Source of the DNA: Pseudomonadota bacterium
GTDB taxonomy: Bacteria; Pseudomonadota; Gammaproteobacteria; Burkholderiales; Burkholderiaceae_C
Assembly (NCBI GenBank): GCA_023422975.1
Contig: JAFAGF010000224.1
Location: 1 to 31,797 of the forward strand
DNA: 31,797 nucleotides
Direction: 5' to 3'
Below, piece after piece: positions 1 through 9,467 of the stretch (its first letter is position 1; every line of letters begins with the position of its first letter). Below the pieces are notes generated by a model that was given only the letters and a program-made list of their open reading frames with translations, searched no databases and had not been told where the DNA came from. The position numbers and the translations under genes are program-made.

Positions 1-983
1 TGATTGGCCAAGCCATGCTGGCCAAGCGCATGGGCAAACCCCGCATCATTGCCGAAACCGGCGCCGGCCAGCACGGCGTGGCTACGGCCACCATTTGCGC
101 CCGCTACGGGCTGGAGTGCGTGGTCTATATGGGCGCGGAAGACGTGAAGCGCCAAAGCCCCAACGTGTTTCGCATGAAGTTGCTGGGTGCCACCGTGATT
201 CCTGTGGAATCCGGCTCGAAAACCCTCAAAGATGCGCTCAACGAAGCCATGCGTGACTGGGTGGCCAATGTGGACAACACCTTCTACATCATCGGCACGG
301 TGGCTGGCCCAGCGCCCTACCCCGCGATGGTGCGTGACTTCCAAAGCGTGATCGGGGAAGAGTGCCTGACGCAAATGCCCGAAATCTTCAAGGAGTTGAA
401 GATGGCCGGCGAACAGCCTGACGCCGTCGTCGCCTGCGTAGGCGGTGGCTCCAACGCCATGGGCATTTTCTACCCTTACATCCCGTTTGAGACTACTAAG
501 CTGATTGGCGTGGAAGCGGCGGGCGAAGGTCTGGATACCAACAAGCACTCGGCCTCGTTGCAAAAAGGCAGCTCGGGCGTGCTGCACGGCAACCGCACCT
601 TCATCATGCAGGACGACAACGGCCAGATTCTCGAGACCCACTCCATCAGCGCGGGCCTGGATTACCCCGGCGTGGGCCCTGAGCACGCGTGGCTGCAGGA
701 AATTGGTCGCGCCCAGTACGTAGGCATTACCGACAAGGAAGCGCTGGACGCCTTCCACTATCTGTGCCGTGCCGAAGGCATCATCCCCGCGCTGGAATCG
801 AGCCACGCCGTGGCCTATGCCATGAAGCTGGCCAAGGAGATGAAGCCCGAGCAATCCATCTTGGTCAGCCTGTCTGGCCGGGGTGACAAGGACATCGGCA
901 CCGTGGCCGATTTGTCGGGTGAAGATTACTATGACCGCCCCTCAATGCGCGGTCTGACCGTCAAGGGAGGGCCTGCCGCATGA
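1..983 (+). CDS. trpB: Tryptophan synthase beta chain (5' end missing)
   Basis: The PLP-dependent beta subunit joins indole and L-serine to make L-tryptophan. The window opens inside the gene: the frame is already open at base 3 and runs to TGA at 981-983, so about 326 C-terminal residues are present and the N-terminus, including the PLP lysine, lies upstream. Visible family motifs are [13 protein letters not shown] near the start, the glycine-rich PLP-phosphate loop GGGSNAMG in the middle, and SLSGRGDKD near the end. The stop overlaps the trpA start (ATGA), which implies translational coupling of the two subunits of the alpha2-beta2 enzyme. Nothing looks damaged. Confidence 0.97.
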   Translation, partial: IGQAMLAKRMGKPRIIAETGAGQHGVATATICARYGLECVVYMGAEDVKRQSPNVFRMKLLGATVIPVESGSKTLKDALNEAMRDWVANVDNTFYIIGTVAGPAPYPAMVRDFQSVIGEECLTQMPEIFKELKMAGEQPDAVVACVGGGSNAMGIFYPYIPFETTKLIGVEAAGEGLDTNKHSASLQKGSSGVLHGNRTFIMQDDNGQILETHSISAGLDYPGVGPEHAWLQEIGRAQYVGITDKEALDAFHYLCRAEGIIPALESSHAVAYAMKLAKEMKPEQSILVSLSGRGDKDIGTVADLSGEDYYDRPSMRGLTVKGGPAA

Positions 984-1801
984 GCCCCACTACAGGCCGT
1001 ATTGCCGCCACATTTGAAAAACTGAATACCGAAGGCCGCAAGGCACTGATTCCTTTCGTGACCGCAGGCTTTCCGTTTGCCGCGATTACCCCGTCGCTGA
1101 TGCACGGCATGGTGGAAGCAGGCTCCGACATCATTGAGCTGGGTGTGCCCTTCTCGGACCCTATGGCCGACGGCCCCATCATTCAAAAAGCGGGCGACCG
1201 TGCCATTGCCAATGGCGTGGGCTTGAAGCACGTGCTGGGCTATGTGCGTGAATTCCGTCAAAAGAACCACACCACCCCTGTGGTGCTGATGGGCTACGCC
1301 AACCCGGTGGAGCGCTACGACCAAATCCACGGTGAAGACGCCTTCGTCAACGATGCGGCCGAAGCCGGGGTCGATGGCATTTTGGTGGTGGACTATCCCC
1401 CGGAAGAGTCCGAAGCATTTGCCGCGAAGCTGCGTGCCAAGGGCATGGACCAAATCTTCCTACTGGCCCCCACCAGCACCGATGAACGCATCCAGCAAGT
1501 CGCACGCATTGCCAGCGGCTATGTCTACTACGTCTCGCTCAAGGGCGTGACTGGCTCCAACGCCTTGGATGTGGATGCCGTGGCGCAAATGATGCCCCGC
1601 ATCAAACAGCACATCTCCATCCCCGTGGGTGTGGGCTTTGGTATTCGCGACGGTCAAACCGCCCATGCGGTCGCCCAAATCGCTGACGCTGCCATCATTG
1701 GCAGCAAGATCATCCAATTGCTGGAAGATCAACCCCACGAAAAAATTGTCCCACTAGCCATTGATTTCTTGCGCGGTGTGCGCAAAACGATGGATGCATA
1801 A
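980..1801 (+). CDS. trpA: Tryptophan synthase alpha chain
   Basis: A TIM-barrel subunit that cleaves indole-3-glycerol phosphate to indole and glyceraldehyde-3-phosphate and passes indole to TrpB. It has 273 residues, normal for the family. The segment [16 protein letters not shown] carries the two catalytic acids, Glu53 and Asp64 (Glu49 and Asp60 in the Salmonella enzyme), and the phosphate-binding loop GVGFGIR follows in the C-terminal third. The ATG at 980 overlaps the trpB stop by four bases, which fixes the start. accD follows 65 bp downstream, the usual Burkholderiales order, and the two may be cotranscribed. Confidence 0.98.
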   Translation: MSPTTGRIAATFEKLNTEGRKALIPFVTAGFPFAAITPSLMHGMVEAGSDIIELGVPFSDPMADGPIIQKAGDRAIANGVGLKHVLGYVREFRQKNHTTPVVLMGYANPVERYDQIHGEDAFVNDAAEAGVDGILVVDYPPEESEAFAAKLRAKGMDQIFLLAPTSTDERIQQVARIASGYVYYVSLKGVTGSNALDVDAVAQMMPRIKQHISIPVGVGFGIRDGQTAHAVAQIADAAIIGSKIIQLLEDQPHEKIVPLAIDFLRGVRKTMDA

Positions 1802-1808
1802 TGCGCCC

Positions 1809-1840
1809 CTTGGCCCGCTACCGTTGCGTGGGGGGCCAAG
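1809..1840 (+). other. Intercistronic hairpin between trpA and accD
   Basis: An 8-bp perfect stem (CTTGGCCC at 1809-1816 pairing with GGGCCAAG at 1833-1840) encloses a 16-nt loop. It begins 7 bp after the trpA stop and has no U-tract, so it is not a classical terminator. It could mark an RNA processing or 3'-protection site between trpA and accD. Only the pairing is seen; the role is inferred. Confidence 0.4.
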
Positions 1841-1866
1841 TGAGACTGCCTTAAAGAGGAAACCGT

Positions 1867-2748
1867 ATGTCCTGGCTTGAAAAACTCCTGCCTGCCAAAA
1901 TTCAGCAAACCGAACCCAAGGATCGCCAACAGCAGATCCCCGAAGGCCTGTGGGTCAAGTGCCCCAGCTGCGAATCGGTGCTGTACAAGACGGATCTGGA
2001 GAGCAACCAGAACGTATGCCCCACCTGTGGTCACCACCACCGCATTGGCGCACGCGCCCGTCTGAATCACTTCCTGGACGGCGAAGGCCGCTATGAAATT
2101 GGTCAAGAGGTCATCCCCGTTGACCCGCTGAAATTCCAAGACAGCCGCAAATACCCCCAGCGTCTGAAAGAAGCACTGGAAAACACCGGAGAAACCGATG
2201 CTTTGATCGTCATGGGTGGTGCGGTCAAGGGCATCGAAATGGTGGTGGCCTGCTTTGAATTTGACTTCATGGGCGGCTCCATGGGCTCTGTGGTGGGCGA
2301 GCGCTTTGTGCGCGGCGTCGAAACCGCCATCGAGCAAAAAGTGCCTTTCCTGTGCTTTACCGCTACCGGCGGTGCACGCATGCAAGAAGGCTTGCTGTCG
2401 CTGATGCAAATGGCCAAGACCAATGCCGCGCTGACCCGTCTGGCCAAGAAGGGCCTGCCTTACATCTCCGTGCTGACCGACCCCACCATGGGCGGCGTGT
2501 CGGCCGGTTTCGCCTTCGTCGGCGACGTCGTGATGGCCGAGCCCAAGGCACTGATCGGCTTTGCAGGCCCTCGCGTGATTGAAACCACCGTGCGCGTCAA
2601 ACTGCCCGAAGGCTTCCAGCGTTCGGAGTTCCTGCAAGACAAGGGCGCTGTTGACATGATCGTGGATCGCCGCGAGTTGCGCGACACCGTGGCCACCACA
2701 TTGGCCATGCTGCAACGTCTGCCTGCTGACGCAGTGGTGCAAGACTAA
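1867..2748 (+). CDS. accD: Acetyl-CoA carboxylase carboxyltransferase subunit beta
   Basis: This is the beta half of the carboxyltransferase of acetyl-CoA carboxylase. With AccA it transfers the carboxyl group from carboxybiotin to acetyl-CoA, the first committed step of fatty acid synthesis. The 293-residue protein begins with the bacterial AccD zinc ribbon (Cys32, Cys35, Cys51, Cys54). The crotonase-like carboxyltransferase domain follows, with the oxyanion/CoA segments [11 protein letters not shown] and [15 protein letters not shown] good ribosome binding site (AAAGAGGAAA) lies 7-8 bases before the ATG at 1867. A terminator follows 25 bp after the stop, so trpB-trpA-accD probably ends here; folC, often next in relatives, is absent. 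Confidence 0.98.
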   Translation: MSWLEKLLPAKIQQTEPKDRQQQIPEGLWVKCPSCESVLYKTDLESNQNVCPTCGHHHRIGARARLNHFLDGEGRYEIGQEVIPVDPLKFQDSRKYPQRLKEALENTGETDALIVMGGAVKGIEMVVACFEFDFMGGSMGSVVGERFVRGVETAIEQKVPFLCFTATGGARMQEGLLSLMQMAKTNAALTRLAKKGLPYISVLTDPTMGGVSAGFAFVGDVVMAEPKALIGFAGPRVIETTVRVKLPEGFQRSEFLQDKGAVDMIVDRRELRDTVATTLAMLQRLPADAVVQD

Positions 2749-2770
2749 GCACTGCGCGGTACAGCTTCAC

Positions 2771-2801
2771 AAAAAAGGCTCCTGAACAGGAGCCTTTTTT
2801 T
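2771..2801. terminator. Bidirectional terminator between accD and yggT
   Basis: The stem GGCTCCTG/CAGGAGCC (2777-2784 with 2787-2794) is flanked by six A on the left and seven T on the right. It therefore reads as an intrinsic terminator in both directions and serves the two convergent genes. Confidence 0.92.
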
Positions 2802-2835
2802 GTGCTCTGCGCCAGAGCGCAGCCGTGCATCAGTA

Positions 2836-3405
2836 TCAGTACGCCACCGCGGTCATCCCGGTCAGCAGGCTGAACTGAATGTGCGAGAGCATCATCTGCA
2901 TCACCTGCAAAGCAATGATGGCCACCAGCGCCGACAAATCCACCCCGCCCACCAATGGAATCACTTTGCGCAGCGGGCGCAGCACCGGCTCACTCAAGCG
3001 GTGCAAGATGCCGGCAATCGGCGAATGTGGCTGCACCCACGACAAGATGGCATACACAATCAAAATGCCAATCAGCCCCGTGAGCGCCATGCGCAGCAAA
3101 CCAAACAGGGCCAGCACCAACACCATCAGCGGATTGCCGACTGCACCTATCAGCAGCCACAGCAGCAGGTATTGCACCAGCATCACCAAAACCGCAGCCA
3201 GCAGACTCGACAGGTCGTACTGCGTACGGCTGGGCACCAGCTTGCGCAGCGGCATCACCAGCCAGTCAGACAGCGCAAACACCAGCTTGCCCACCGGGTT
3301 GTTGAAGGGAATACGCTGCGCCTGCATGTACAGGCGCAGCAAACAGGCTCCTGCCACCAGGCCACAAGCCACCTCCAGCAGAAATTGAAGAATTTGAACG
3401 ATCAT
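2836..3405 (-). CDS. YggT family integral membrane protein
   Basis: A 189-residue hydrophobic protein of the YggT (DUF165-like) family, which has two repeated units. Each unit has membrane segments followed by a conserved PLRKLVP/PLRKVIP motif, here near residues 52-58 and again in the C-terminal half (VLRPLRKVIPLVGGVDLSALVA). YggT proteins are inner-membrane proteins linked to osmotic tolerance and often sit beside proC. Here the gene stands alone, convergent with accD and divergent from the LON-domain gene. I chose the ATG at 3405 (MIVQILQF) over an upstream one at 3450 because family members begin right at the first membrane helix. No strong ribosome binding site is visible. Confidence 0.88.
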   Translation of the reverse strand: MIVQILQFLLEVACGLVAGACLLRLYMQAQRIPFNNPVGKLVFALSDWLVMPLRKLVPSRTQYDLSSLLAAVLVMLVQYLLLWLLIGAVGNPLMVLVLALFGLLRMALTGLIGILIVYAILSWVQPHSPIAGILHRLSEPVLRPLRKVIPLVGGVDLSALVAIIALQVMQMMLSHIQFSLLTGMTAVAY

Positions 3406-3532
3406 GGAGTCCGAAAAGGTTGAATCACTACGTGAATAAAAACACCCCACATGCAGGGCTGCGCGGTCTCAGCCTACGCAAGCCCTCATGCACTGCAATC
3501 CATCATAGCTAAGCGTATTGCTGCTATCGACC

Positions 3533-4171
3533 ATGACTTCTCCGCTGACACTGGTTTCTCTGCCCATTTTTCCGCTGCACACGGTGTTGTTTCCCGGCGG
3601 TGCACTGCCTTTGCGGGTGTTTGAGCCACGTTATCGCATGATGGTGCGTTGCTGCCGTGAGCAAGGTGCGCCATTTGGTGTCGTCACCCTGCTCAGCGGC
3701 ACTGAAGTACAAAGCAGCCACGCCCCTGATGAGCGCTTTCACCCACTCGGCACCTTGGCACATATTGATTCGGTCGCCCCCCTGAGTTCGGGTTTGGAGC
3801 TGATTCAATGCACGGGCAAAGACCGCTTTCGCATCACCACCTCGCGCAAACTCTCCAGCGGCCTGTGGGTGGCCGATGTCACGCTGCTGCCGGGCGACAC
3901 TGCCACCCCCATCCCTGCAGACTTGCAGCACGCAGCCTTGGCCTTGCGCCATGTGCTGCACAACCTGTCACTGCCGCATCTGGAGCAGGCCACAGAACAG
4001 CAATTTGCAGACTGCGGCTGGGTGGCCAATCGCTGGTGTGAACTGTTCCCAATGTCCGAACAGCTTCAGCTGCAACTGCTGGAACTGGACAGCCCCTTGT
4101 TGCGCCTGGAGCTGATCACCGATGCGCTGGAAGGTGCAGGCATCGTGCCGCAGCATCACATAAAAACATAG
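3533..4171 (+). CDS. LON N-terminal substrate-binding domain protein
   Basis: A 212-residue protein consisting of a single LON substrate-binding domain (PF02190 type) with no AAA+ ATPase or protease part. The N-terminal segment LPIFPLHTVLFPGGALPLRVFEPRYRMM is diagnostic. Similar stand-alone proteins are common in proteobacteria. Their role is not settled; binding of unfolded or regulatory peptides has been suggested by analogy to Lon. The ATG at 3533 was preferred to an in-frame TTG at 3518 because the conserved domain begins at about residue 5. The gene is divergent from yggT; the 127-bp gap between the two start codons should hold both promoters. Confidence 0.88.
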   Translation: MTSPLTLVSLPIFPLHTVLFPGGALPLRVFEPRYRMMVRCCREQGAPFGVVTLLSGTEVQSSHAPDERFHPLGTLAHIDSVAPLSSGLELIQCTGKDRFRITTSRKLSSGLWVADVTLLPGDTATPIPADLQHAALALRHVLHNLSLPHLEQATEQQFADCGWVANRWCELFPMSEQLQLQLLELDSPLLRLELITDALEGAGIVPQHHIKT

Positions 4172-4388
4172 CATCCAGCGTTTACAGATTAAAGCTTTCC
4201 AATAAATTTCATCTACAAATGCTTTAAATTCAATCGCTTAAAGCTCACTTTTTAGTGATTCATCAACACCTGCCAGCGTCTTTCACACTGAAAGTGCCGA
4301 GATTGCTACCCAGCCATGCCGAAGCAGCGCAAAAAAACTAAAATGCACGGTTTTGGCAAGTCTTACAGCCTTTGCGCTGCGCTCAACC
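4172..4388. other. AT-rich gap upstream of lysS
   Basis: 217 bp, clearly more AT-rich than its surroundings. It contains small inverted repeats: GCTTTAA/TTAAAGC (4221-4227 with 4238-4244) and TCACT-TTTT-AGTGA (4245-4258). These could be a weak transcription end for the LON-domain gene and part of the lysS promoter region. I see no gene and no confident promoter boxes. Confidence 0.4.
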
Positions 4389-5936
4389 ATGTCTGAACCA
4401 CAAAACACCCCTGCTGCAGAACCCGCAGCCCCGCAAGACGAAAACAAACTGATCGCTGAGCGCCGCGAAAAACTGAAAGCTTTGCGCGAGTCCGCAAAGG
4501 CCCACGGCGGCGTGGCTTTCCCCAACGACTTCAAGCCCGCTGACCGCGCGCTGCCTTTGGTGCAAGCCCACGGCGAGAAAGAAGCCGAAGCGCTGGAAGC
4601 CGAAGGCCTGACCGTTTCCGTAGCAGGTCGCATGATGCTCAAGCGTGTCATGGGCAAGGCCAGCTTTGCCACCGTGCAAGACGCTACCGGCCGCATTCAG
4701 GCTTACATCACCCGCGACGCCGTAGGTGAAGAGGTGTATGCCGACTTCAAGAAGTGGGACTTGGGAGACATCATCGCCGTCGAAGGCTCGCTGATGAAGA
4801 CCAAGACCGGCGAGCTGTCGATCAAAGCCTCCAAGATTCGCCTGCTCACCAAGAGCCTGCGCCCTATGCCCGACAAGTTCCACGGCATGGCAGACCCCGA
4901 ACAGAAGGTGCGCCAGCGCTACGTTGATCTGATGATGAACGAAGAGGCGCGCACCCGCTTTGTCGCGCGCTCCAAGGCCGTGGCCGGTATCCGCGATTTC
5001 ATGGTGCAACACGGCTTCCTGGAAGTCGAAACCCCAATGCTGCACCCCATCCCCGGTGGTGCCAACGCCAAGCCCTTCGTCACGCACCACAACGCGCTCG
5101 ACCAAGAGATGTACCTGCGCATTGCCCCGGAGTTGTACTTGAAGCGCCTGATCGTCGGCGGCTTTGAGCGCGTGTTTGAAATCAACCGCAACTTCCGCAA
5201 CGAAGGTATCTCGGTGCGTCACAACCCCGAGTTCACCATGATGGAGTTCTACGCGGCGTACTGGAACTACCAGGACCTGATGGACTACACCGAGCAACTG
5301 GTGCGCGACGCCGCCATGAAGGCCGTGGGCACGCTGGAATGCACCTACGGTGGCAAGCCCGTCGACCTGACCAAGCCTTTCGAGCGCCTGACCATCCCAG
5401 AAGCCATCGTCAAGTACACCGAAGCCGGTGACAACGTGACCAACCGCGACTGGCTGACCAACGCGCTGAAGAAGCTGGGCATGAATGAAGAGAAAGACAA
5501 GCTGTCCACCCGCTCTTTGGCCAGCCTGCAAGTGCTGTACTTTGAAGAAGTGGTGGAAGAGAAGCTGTGGAACCCCACCTTCATCATGGAGCACCCCACC
5601 GAAATTTCGCCGCTGGCACGCGCCAACGACGAGCGCCCCGAAGTGACCGAGCGCTTTGAGCTGTACATCACCGGCCGCGAATTCGGCAATGGTTTCTCCG
5701 AGCTGAACGACGCCGAAGACCAAGCTGCCCGTTTCAACGCCCAGGTGGAAGCCAAGGACAGCGGCGACGATGAAGCCATGTACTTTGACCACGACTTTGT
5801 GCGCGCTCTGGAATACGGCATGCCCCCCACCGGCGGCTGCGGTATCGGTATTGACCGCCTGCTGATGCTGCTGACCGACAGCGCCAGCATCCGCGACGTG
5901 ATCTTGTTCCCAGCCCTGCGCCGCGAACAAATCTAA
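4389..5936 (+). CDS. lysS: Lysyl-tRNA synthetase, class II
   Basis: A cytosolic enzyme that charges tRNA-Lys with lysine. It has 515 residues, typical for bacterial class II LysRS. The N-terminal OB-fold anticodon-binding domain spans roughly residues 75-165. It is followed by the class II catalytic core: motif 2 around residue 269 ([14 protein letters not shown]) and motif 3 near 485 ([13 protein letters not shown]). The segment [17 protein letters not shown] is also typical of the family. The ATG at 4389 (MSEPQNT) was chosen over a TTG at 4353. The start has only a weak ribosome binding site. A strong terminator follows the stop. Confidence 0.98.
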   Translation: MSEPQNTPAAEPAAPQDENKLIAERREKLKALRESAKAHGGVAFPNDFKPADRALPLVQAHGEKEAEALEAEGLTVSVAGRMMLKRVMGKASFATVQDATGRIQAYITRDAVGEEVYADFKKWDLGDIIAVEGSLMKTKTGELSIKASKIRLLTKSLRPMPDKFHGMADPEQKVRQRYVDLMMNEEARTRFVARSKAVAGIRDFMVQHGFLEVETPMLHPIPGGANAKPFVTHHNALDQEMYLRIAPELYLKRLIVGGFERVFEINRNFRNEGISVRHNPEFTMMEFYAAYWNYQDLMDYTEQLVRDAAMKAVGTLECTYGGKPVDLTKPFERLTIPEAIVKYTEAGDNVTNRDWLTNALKKLGMNEEKDKLSTRSLASLQVLYFEEVVEEKLWNPTFIMEHPTEISPLARANDERPEVTERFELYITGREFGNGFSELNDAEDQAARFNAQVEAKDSGDDEAMYFDHDFVRALEYGMPPTGGCGIGIDRLLMLLTDSASIRDVILFPALRREQI

Positions 5937-5962
5937 CGCACATTCCCTGCGTCAGATCACAG

Positions 5963-5996
5963 GTGTACCCCGCTTCGGCGGAGTACACTTTTTTTT
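5963..5996 (+). terminator. lysS terminator with TTCG tetraloop
   Basis: GTGTAC (5963-5968) pairs with GTACAC (5983-5988), and an inner CGC/GCG stem closes a TTCG tetraloop. Eight T follow. It is a textbook intrinsic terminator 26 bp after lysS. Confidence 0.93.
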
Positions 5997-6060
5997 GCTT
6001 TGTTTTCCTGCGGAATCTCGCCAAACTGCCTACTTCTTCGCACATTTTTCGCTGGTTCCT

Positions 6061-7125
6061 ATGCATTCCCCAGACGAACACCCCACCACCTTGGACAACC
6101 AAGGCCTTGCCGCTGGCACCACCCACCTGGCGGGCCAGGGTATTCAGAACATTCGGGTCATGGTGGTGGATGACCAAAACTCCGTGCGCATGGCTTTGGC
6201 TTATGAGCTGCAGCACAGCGGTGTCACCGAGGTCATCCAGGCCTCGGACGCGGAAAGTGCCGTCGCGCTCTTTCAGCAGCACCGCCCTGATTTGGTGCTC
6301 CTTGACATTCGCTTGCCCGGAAACAGTGGCTACTGGGTCGCGCGCCGCATTCGCGAAAGCGAGAATGGTGACTGGACGCCCATCATCTTTCTCTCCGGTT
6401 TGGACAACGACCTGGATGTCTGGCAAGGCATTGAATCCGGGGGGGACGACTACCTGGTCAAACCCGTCAAGCCCATCGTACTGATGGCCAAGCTGCGCGC
6501 CATGCAACGCTTGCTGGATATGCGCCGACGCTTGGTCAGCATGTCAGCCGAACTGCGACTGGCCAACCAGCGCCTGAACCACATGGTGGAAATTGATGCA
6601 CTCACCGGCTTGACCAACCGCAGAGGTCTGGAGCGGCTGCTGCACTCCGAAATTCACGCCGCCCGGCGCGAACAGCAGCCGCTGACGTTGATGCTGTGCG
6701 ATGTGGATTTCTTCAAAAATTACAACGACCGCCTGGGTCACCTTGCGGGTGACGAATGCTTGCGCGAAGTGGCACGCCTGCTCCGGGATGTCTGCGTACG
6801 CCCTCGCGACGTCGCCACGCGCTATGGCGGTGAAGAATTTGCCTTGGTGCTGCCCAACACACCGCGCTCGGGCGCCATGACCTTTGCCCGCGCACTGTGC
6901 AGCATGCTGAACAAGCGCGCCATGGCACATCCGGATAGCAGCGTCTCGCCATTTGTCACACTCTCCGGAGGCATTACCACCTGCATTCCGGACGAGAATA
7001 CGGACGAAGAAAGTCTCATCATGCGCGCAGACCACGCCCTGTATGCCGCAAAAACCGAAGGTAGAAACCGTTTTTTCAGCTTTGAAATGCAGATGGATAC
7101 CATTGAGCAGCTGCGCATGCGTTAG
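6061..7125 (+). CDS. Response regulator with GGDEF diguanylate cyclase output domain
   Basis: A 354-residue two-domain signalling protein. Residues ~31-150 form a CheY-like receiver, with acidic pocket Asp37/Asp38, phospho-acceptor Asp82 in LLDIRLPG, Ser112 and Lys134. A short coiled linker leads to a GGDEF domain (~175-340). The active-site motif is GGEEF at 256-260, an accepted active variant. An intact inhibitory I-site RxxD (Arg247-Asp250) lies exactly five residues before it. The protein should make cyclic di-GMP when phosphorylated and be product-inhibited. No histidine kinase is nearby, so it is an orphan regulator. The ATG at 6061 was chosen over a TTG at 5995 that lies within the lysS terminator. 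Confidence 0.93.
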   Translation: MHSPDEHPTTLDNQGLAAGTTHLAGQGIQNIRVMVVDDQNSVRMALAYELQHSGVTEVIQASDAESAVALFQQHRPDLVLLDIRLPGNSGYWVARRIRESENGDWTPIIFLSGLDNDLDVWQGIESGGDDYLVKPVKPIVLMAKLRAMQRLLDMRRRLVSMSAELRLANQRLNHMVEIDALTGLTNRRGLERLLHSEIHAARREQQPLTLMLCDVDFFKNYNDRLGHLAGDECLREVARLLRDVCVRPRDVATRYGGEEFALVLPNTPRSGAMTFARALCSMLNKRAMAHPDSSVSPFVTLSGGITTCIPDENTDEESLIMRADHALYAAKTEGRNRFFSFEMQMDTIEQLRMR

Positions 7126-7150
7126 CCTTTGCGCCGTACTTGTCTTTCTG

Positions 7151-7178
7151 GGGCACCTTGGGGTGCCCTTTGCCTTTA
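7151..7178 (+). terminator. Probable terminator after the GGDEF gene
   Basis: A 7-bp perfect stem (GGGCACC/GGTGCCC, 7151-7157 with 7162-7168) has a 4-nt loop. The T-rich tail is interrupted (TTTGCCTTT), so termination may be partial and the mscS-type gene could receive read-through. Confidence 0.65.
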
Positions 7179-7218
7179 TGACTTTCCCCTTGCCTTTGAA
7201 AAACAAGGAACCGCTTTT

Positions 7219-7890
7219 GTGACATTAATTGATCGTTTCTCAAGCCTGCGCACCCGCCTGCCTGTCTGGATGCAGGAATGGCTGGAAATTGCCGTCCCTG
7301 TGCTGCAAATTTTGCTGATCGTTTTCGTTGCTTGGTTGCTGCACCGCTTGTTCAAGCGTGTCATCAAGCGCGCCAGCGCCCACTATGAGTTTCCGCATGA
7401 GCTGCTGATGCCCATCAATGCCGTGGTGCGTTGGCTCATCATTGCCGGCTCGGTGCTGCTGATTTTGGAGCGTCTGGGCGTCTCCGCCAGCGTGCTGTGG
7501 TCGGCCTTTACGGGCTTTGCCACCGTGGGTGCCGTGGCCTTTTTTGCGGCGTGGAGCGTGCTGTCCAACCTGTTTTGCGCCTTCCTGATTTTCACCGTCG
7601 GCCCATTTCGCGTGGGCGATCACATTGAAGTGCTCGATACCGCCGAGAAACCCGGCGCTCTGGGCCGGGTGTGCGATATCAATCTGCTCTACACCACCTT
7701 GGAAGATGCCACGGCGGCCGAGCCCGGCACCATGATTCAAATCCCCAACTCGCTGATCTTCCAGCGTGTGGTGCGCCGTTGGCGCATGGGAACGCCTGTA
7801 CCAGCCGAAAAGCTCTACCAAGCCACACCGACGGCCCCGCAATCCAGTGCAGAGCCTGTGCCTGCCCCCAAAGCAGCGACTTTCCCGTAA
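7219..7890 (+). CDS. Small-conductance mechanosensitive channel (MscS family)
   Basis: A 223-residue inner-membrane protein. There are three hydrophobic segments (about 23-45, 69-88 and 93-130). The third is the Gly/Ala-rich pore helix (GFATVGAVAFFAAWSVLSNL), followed by the MscS beta-domain start GPFRVGDHIEVL. It is shorter than E. coli MscS, and its C-terminus is a Pro/Ala-rich tail instead of a full alpha/beta cage. Members of the family open under membrane tension to relieve osmotic downshock. The start is assigned to GTG at 7219, preceded by AAGGAA at 7205-7210; an upstream TTG at 7129 would read through the preceding terminator. Confidence 0.9.
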   Translation: MTLIDRFSSLRTRLPVWMQEWLEIAVPVLQILLIVFVAWLLHRLFKRVIKRASAHYEFPHELLMPINAVVRWLIIAGSVLLILERLGVSASVLWSAFTGFATVGAVAFFAAWSVLSNLFCAFLIFTVGPFRVGDHIEVLDTAEKPGALGRVCDINLLYTTLEDATAAEPGTMIQIPNSLIFQRVVRRWRMGTPVPAEKLYQATPTAPQSSAEPVPAPKAATFP

Positions 7891-7906
7891 GCGCGCACCG
7901 CCTCGC

Positions 7907-7945
7907 AAAAAAGCCACCACTTCATTCTGAAGCCGTGGCTTTTTT
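7907..7945. terminator. Bidirectional terminator between the MscS-type gene and purT
   Basis: AAAAAAGCCAC (7907-7917) pairs with GTGGCTTTTTT (7935-7945), with an inner TTCA/TGAA stem. It has A- and T-tracts on both sides and serves both convergent genes. Confidence 0.9.
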
Positions 7946-7967
7946 CATCGACGCACATTTCATGAGC

Positions 7968-8014
7968 TTTTTTAGCCTCTAGCGCTTGCCCAGCAAGCGC
8001 TAGCAGCTCTAATT
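7968..8014 (-). repeat. Palindromic intergenic repeat, copy 1 (after purT)
   Basis: CTAGCGCTTGC (7979-7989) and GCAAGCGCTAG (7993-8003) form a perfect 11-bp stem around CCA. On the minus strand the order is AGCTGCTAGCGCTTGC, loop, then AAGCGCTAGAGGC. The same layout and flanks recur at 11536-11586 and 20845-20898, and in altered form inside recO. The copy begins 1-2 bases after the purT stop codon. Confidence 0.85.
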
Positions 8015-8015
8015 T

Positions 8016-9233
8016 TTAAAGCTTTTTCGGCAACACCTTGCTGGCTGCCAGCTTGGCATTGCTACGTGCCTGCTCCACATCCGCAGCGCGCGCCAAGGCC
8101 ACCCCCATGCGGCGTTTGACAAAGCTCTCGGGTTTGCCAAACAGGCGCAAATCGGTGCCGGGAATGGCCAGCGCCGCATCGACCCCATCAAACACCAGGC
8201 CTTCGGCATCTTGGCCGCCATAGATCACGGCGCTGGCACCGGGGTTGCGCAAACTGGCATCCACAGGTAGCCCCAAAATGGCGCGGGCGTGCAATTCAAA
8301 CTCACTTTGCCACTGCGTACACAGCGTGACCAAGCCCGTGTCGTGCGGACGGGGCGACACTTCGCTGAACCAGACCTGCTCGCCCTTCACAAACAGCTCC
8401 ACACCAAACAGTCCCAAGCCACCCAGATCGTCCGTCACGGCCTTGGCAATCGCACGCGATGCTTGCAGCGCGGCGGGGTGCATGGGATGGGGCTGCCAGC
8501 TTTCCACATAGTCGCCTGCCTGCTGGATGTGGCCCACGGGGTCGCAGAAACGGGTTTCCACCTGGCCCTCTGCGCCCTTGGCGCGCACGGTCAGCTGCGT
8601 GATTTCATAGTCAAAGTCGATAAAACCTTCCACGATGACGCGGCCCTTGGCCACGCGGCCGCCTGCCATGGCGTAGTCCCAAGCCTTGGCTACATCGTCT
8701 GCACTGTCGATCTTGCTCTGGCCCTTGCCCGAGCTGCTCATCACCGGCTTGACTACGCAGGGGTAGCCAATCGCGGTTTGGCCATCGCTGCCGTCAATCG
8801 CGGCCTGCAACTCGGCCAGCGAATCACAAAAGCGGTAGGGGCTGGTAGGCAGCCCCAGGGTTTCAGCCGCCAGACGGCGAATGCCTTCGCGGTCCATGGT
8901 TAGGCGCGCAGCACGGGCGGTGGGAATGCAGGTGATGACGCCTGCAGCTTCCAGCTCTTCGAGCATGGGCGTGGCAATGGCTTCAATCTCGGGCACCACC
9001 AGATCAGGCTTTTCGGCCTCAATCAGCGCCTTGAGCTGGTCCGGATCGCTCATGGTGATGGTGCGCGCATGGTGTGCCACCTGCTGGCCAGGGGCATGCT
9101 CGTAGCGGTCTACGGCAATGGTTTCCACGCCCAAGCGCTGCAGCGCAATCACAACTTCTTTGCCCAGTTCGCCGCTGCCCAAGAGCATGACTTTGGTGGC
9201 ATGGGGCGACAGAGGGGTTCCAAGGGTGGTCAT
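8016..9233 (-). CDS. purT: Formate-dependent phosphoribosylglycinamide formyltransferase
   Basis: An ATP-grasp enzyme that uses formate and ATP to formylate GAR in purine synthesis, a folate-independent alternative to PurN. It has 405 residues against about 392 in E. coli. The N-terminal nucleotide-binding loop is [21 protein letters not shown]. The ATP-grasp segment follows with [14 protein letters not shown] near the middle and [12 protein letters not shown] toward the end, both typical of PurT/PurK. It stands alone on the minus strand, divergent from the chemoreceptor gene. Its transcript would read through palindromic repeat copy 1 into the shared terminator. Confidence 0.97.
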   Translation of the reverse strand: MTTLGTPLSPHATKVMLLGSGELGKEVVIALQRLGVETIAVDRYEHAPGQQVAHHARTITMSDPDQLKALIEAEKPDLVVPEIEAIATPMLEELEAAGVITCIPTARAARLTMDREGIRRLAAETLGLPTSPYRFCDSLAELQAAIDGSDGQTAIGYPCVVKPVMSSSGKGQSKIDSADDVAKAWDYAMAGGRVAKGRVIVEGFIDFDYEITQLTVRAKGAEGQVETRFCDPVGHIQQAGDYVESWQPHPMHPAALQASRAIAKAVTDDLGGLGLFGVELFVKGEQVWFSEVSPRPHDTGLVTLCTQWQSEFELHARAILGLPVDASLRNPGASAVIYGGQDAEGLVFDGVDAALAIPGTDLRLFGKPESFVKRRMGVALARAADVEQARSNAKLAASKVLPKKL

Positions 9234-9467
9234 AGCAAAAAATTTTCCAAGTAAAGATGTGCTGCGGCTTGCAGCGCCAACACCATCATCATAATTTCCA
9301 TATAAACCCTATAAGAAATTCAAAATCCAAGCATTAACCCTGCCGCACCACGCAGAACTGTGAATTCCGCAAGATCACGCCCTCGCGCCTTGCAGACAAC
9401 AACGCCATCAACACTTGCATCCCGCCATTCAATCTCGGTATCGCTCTCGCTCCTGATTTGGTTTTCG

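Noticed and set aside
3500..3532. A possible half copy of the palindromic repeat before the LON-domain gene (AAGCGTATTGCTGCTATCGA)
   Set aside because: Only one arm matches loosely; the second arm and flank are missing, so chance is likely.
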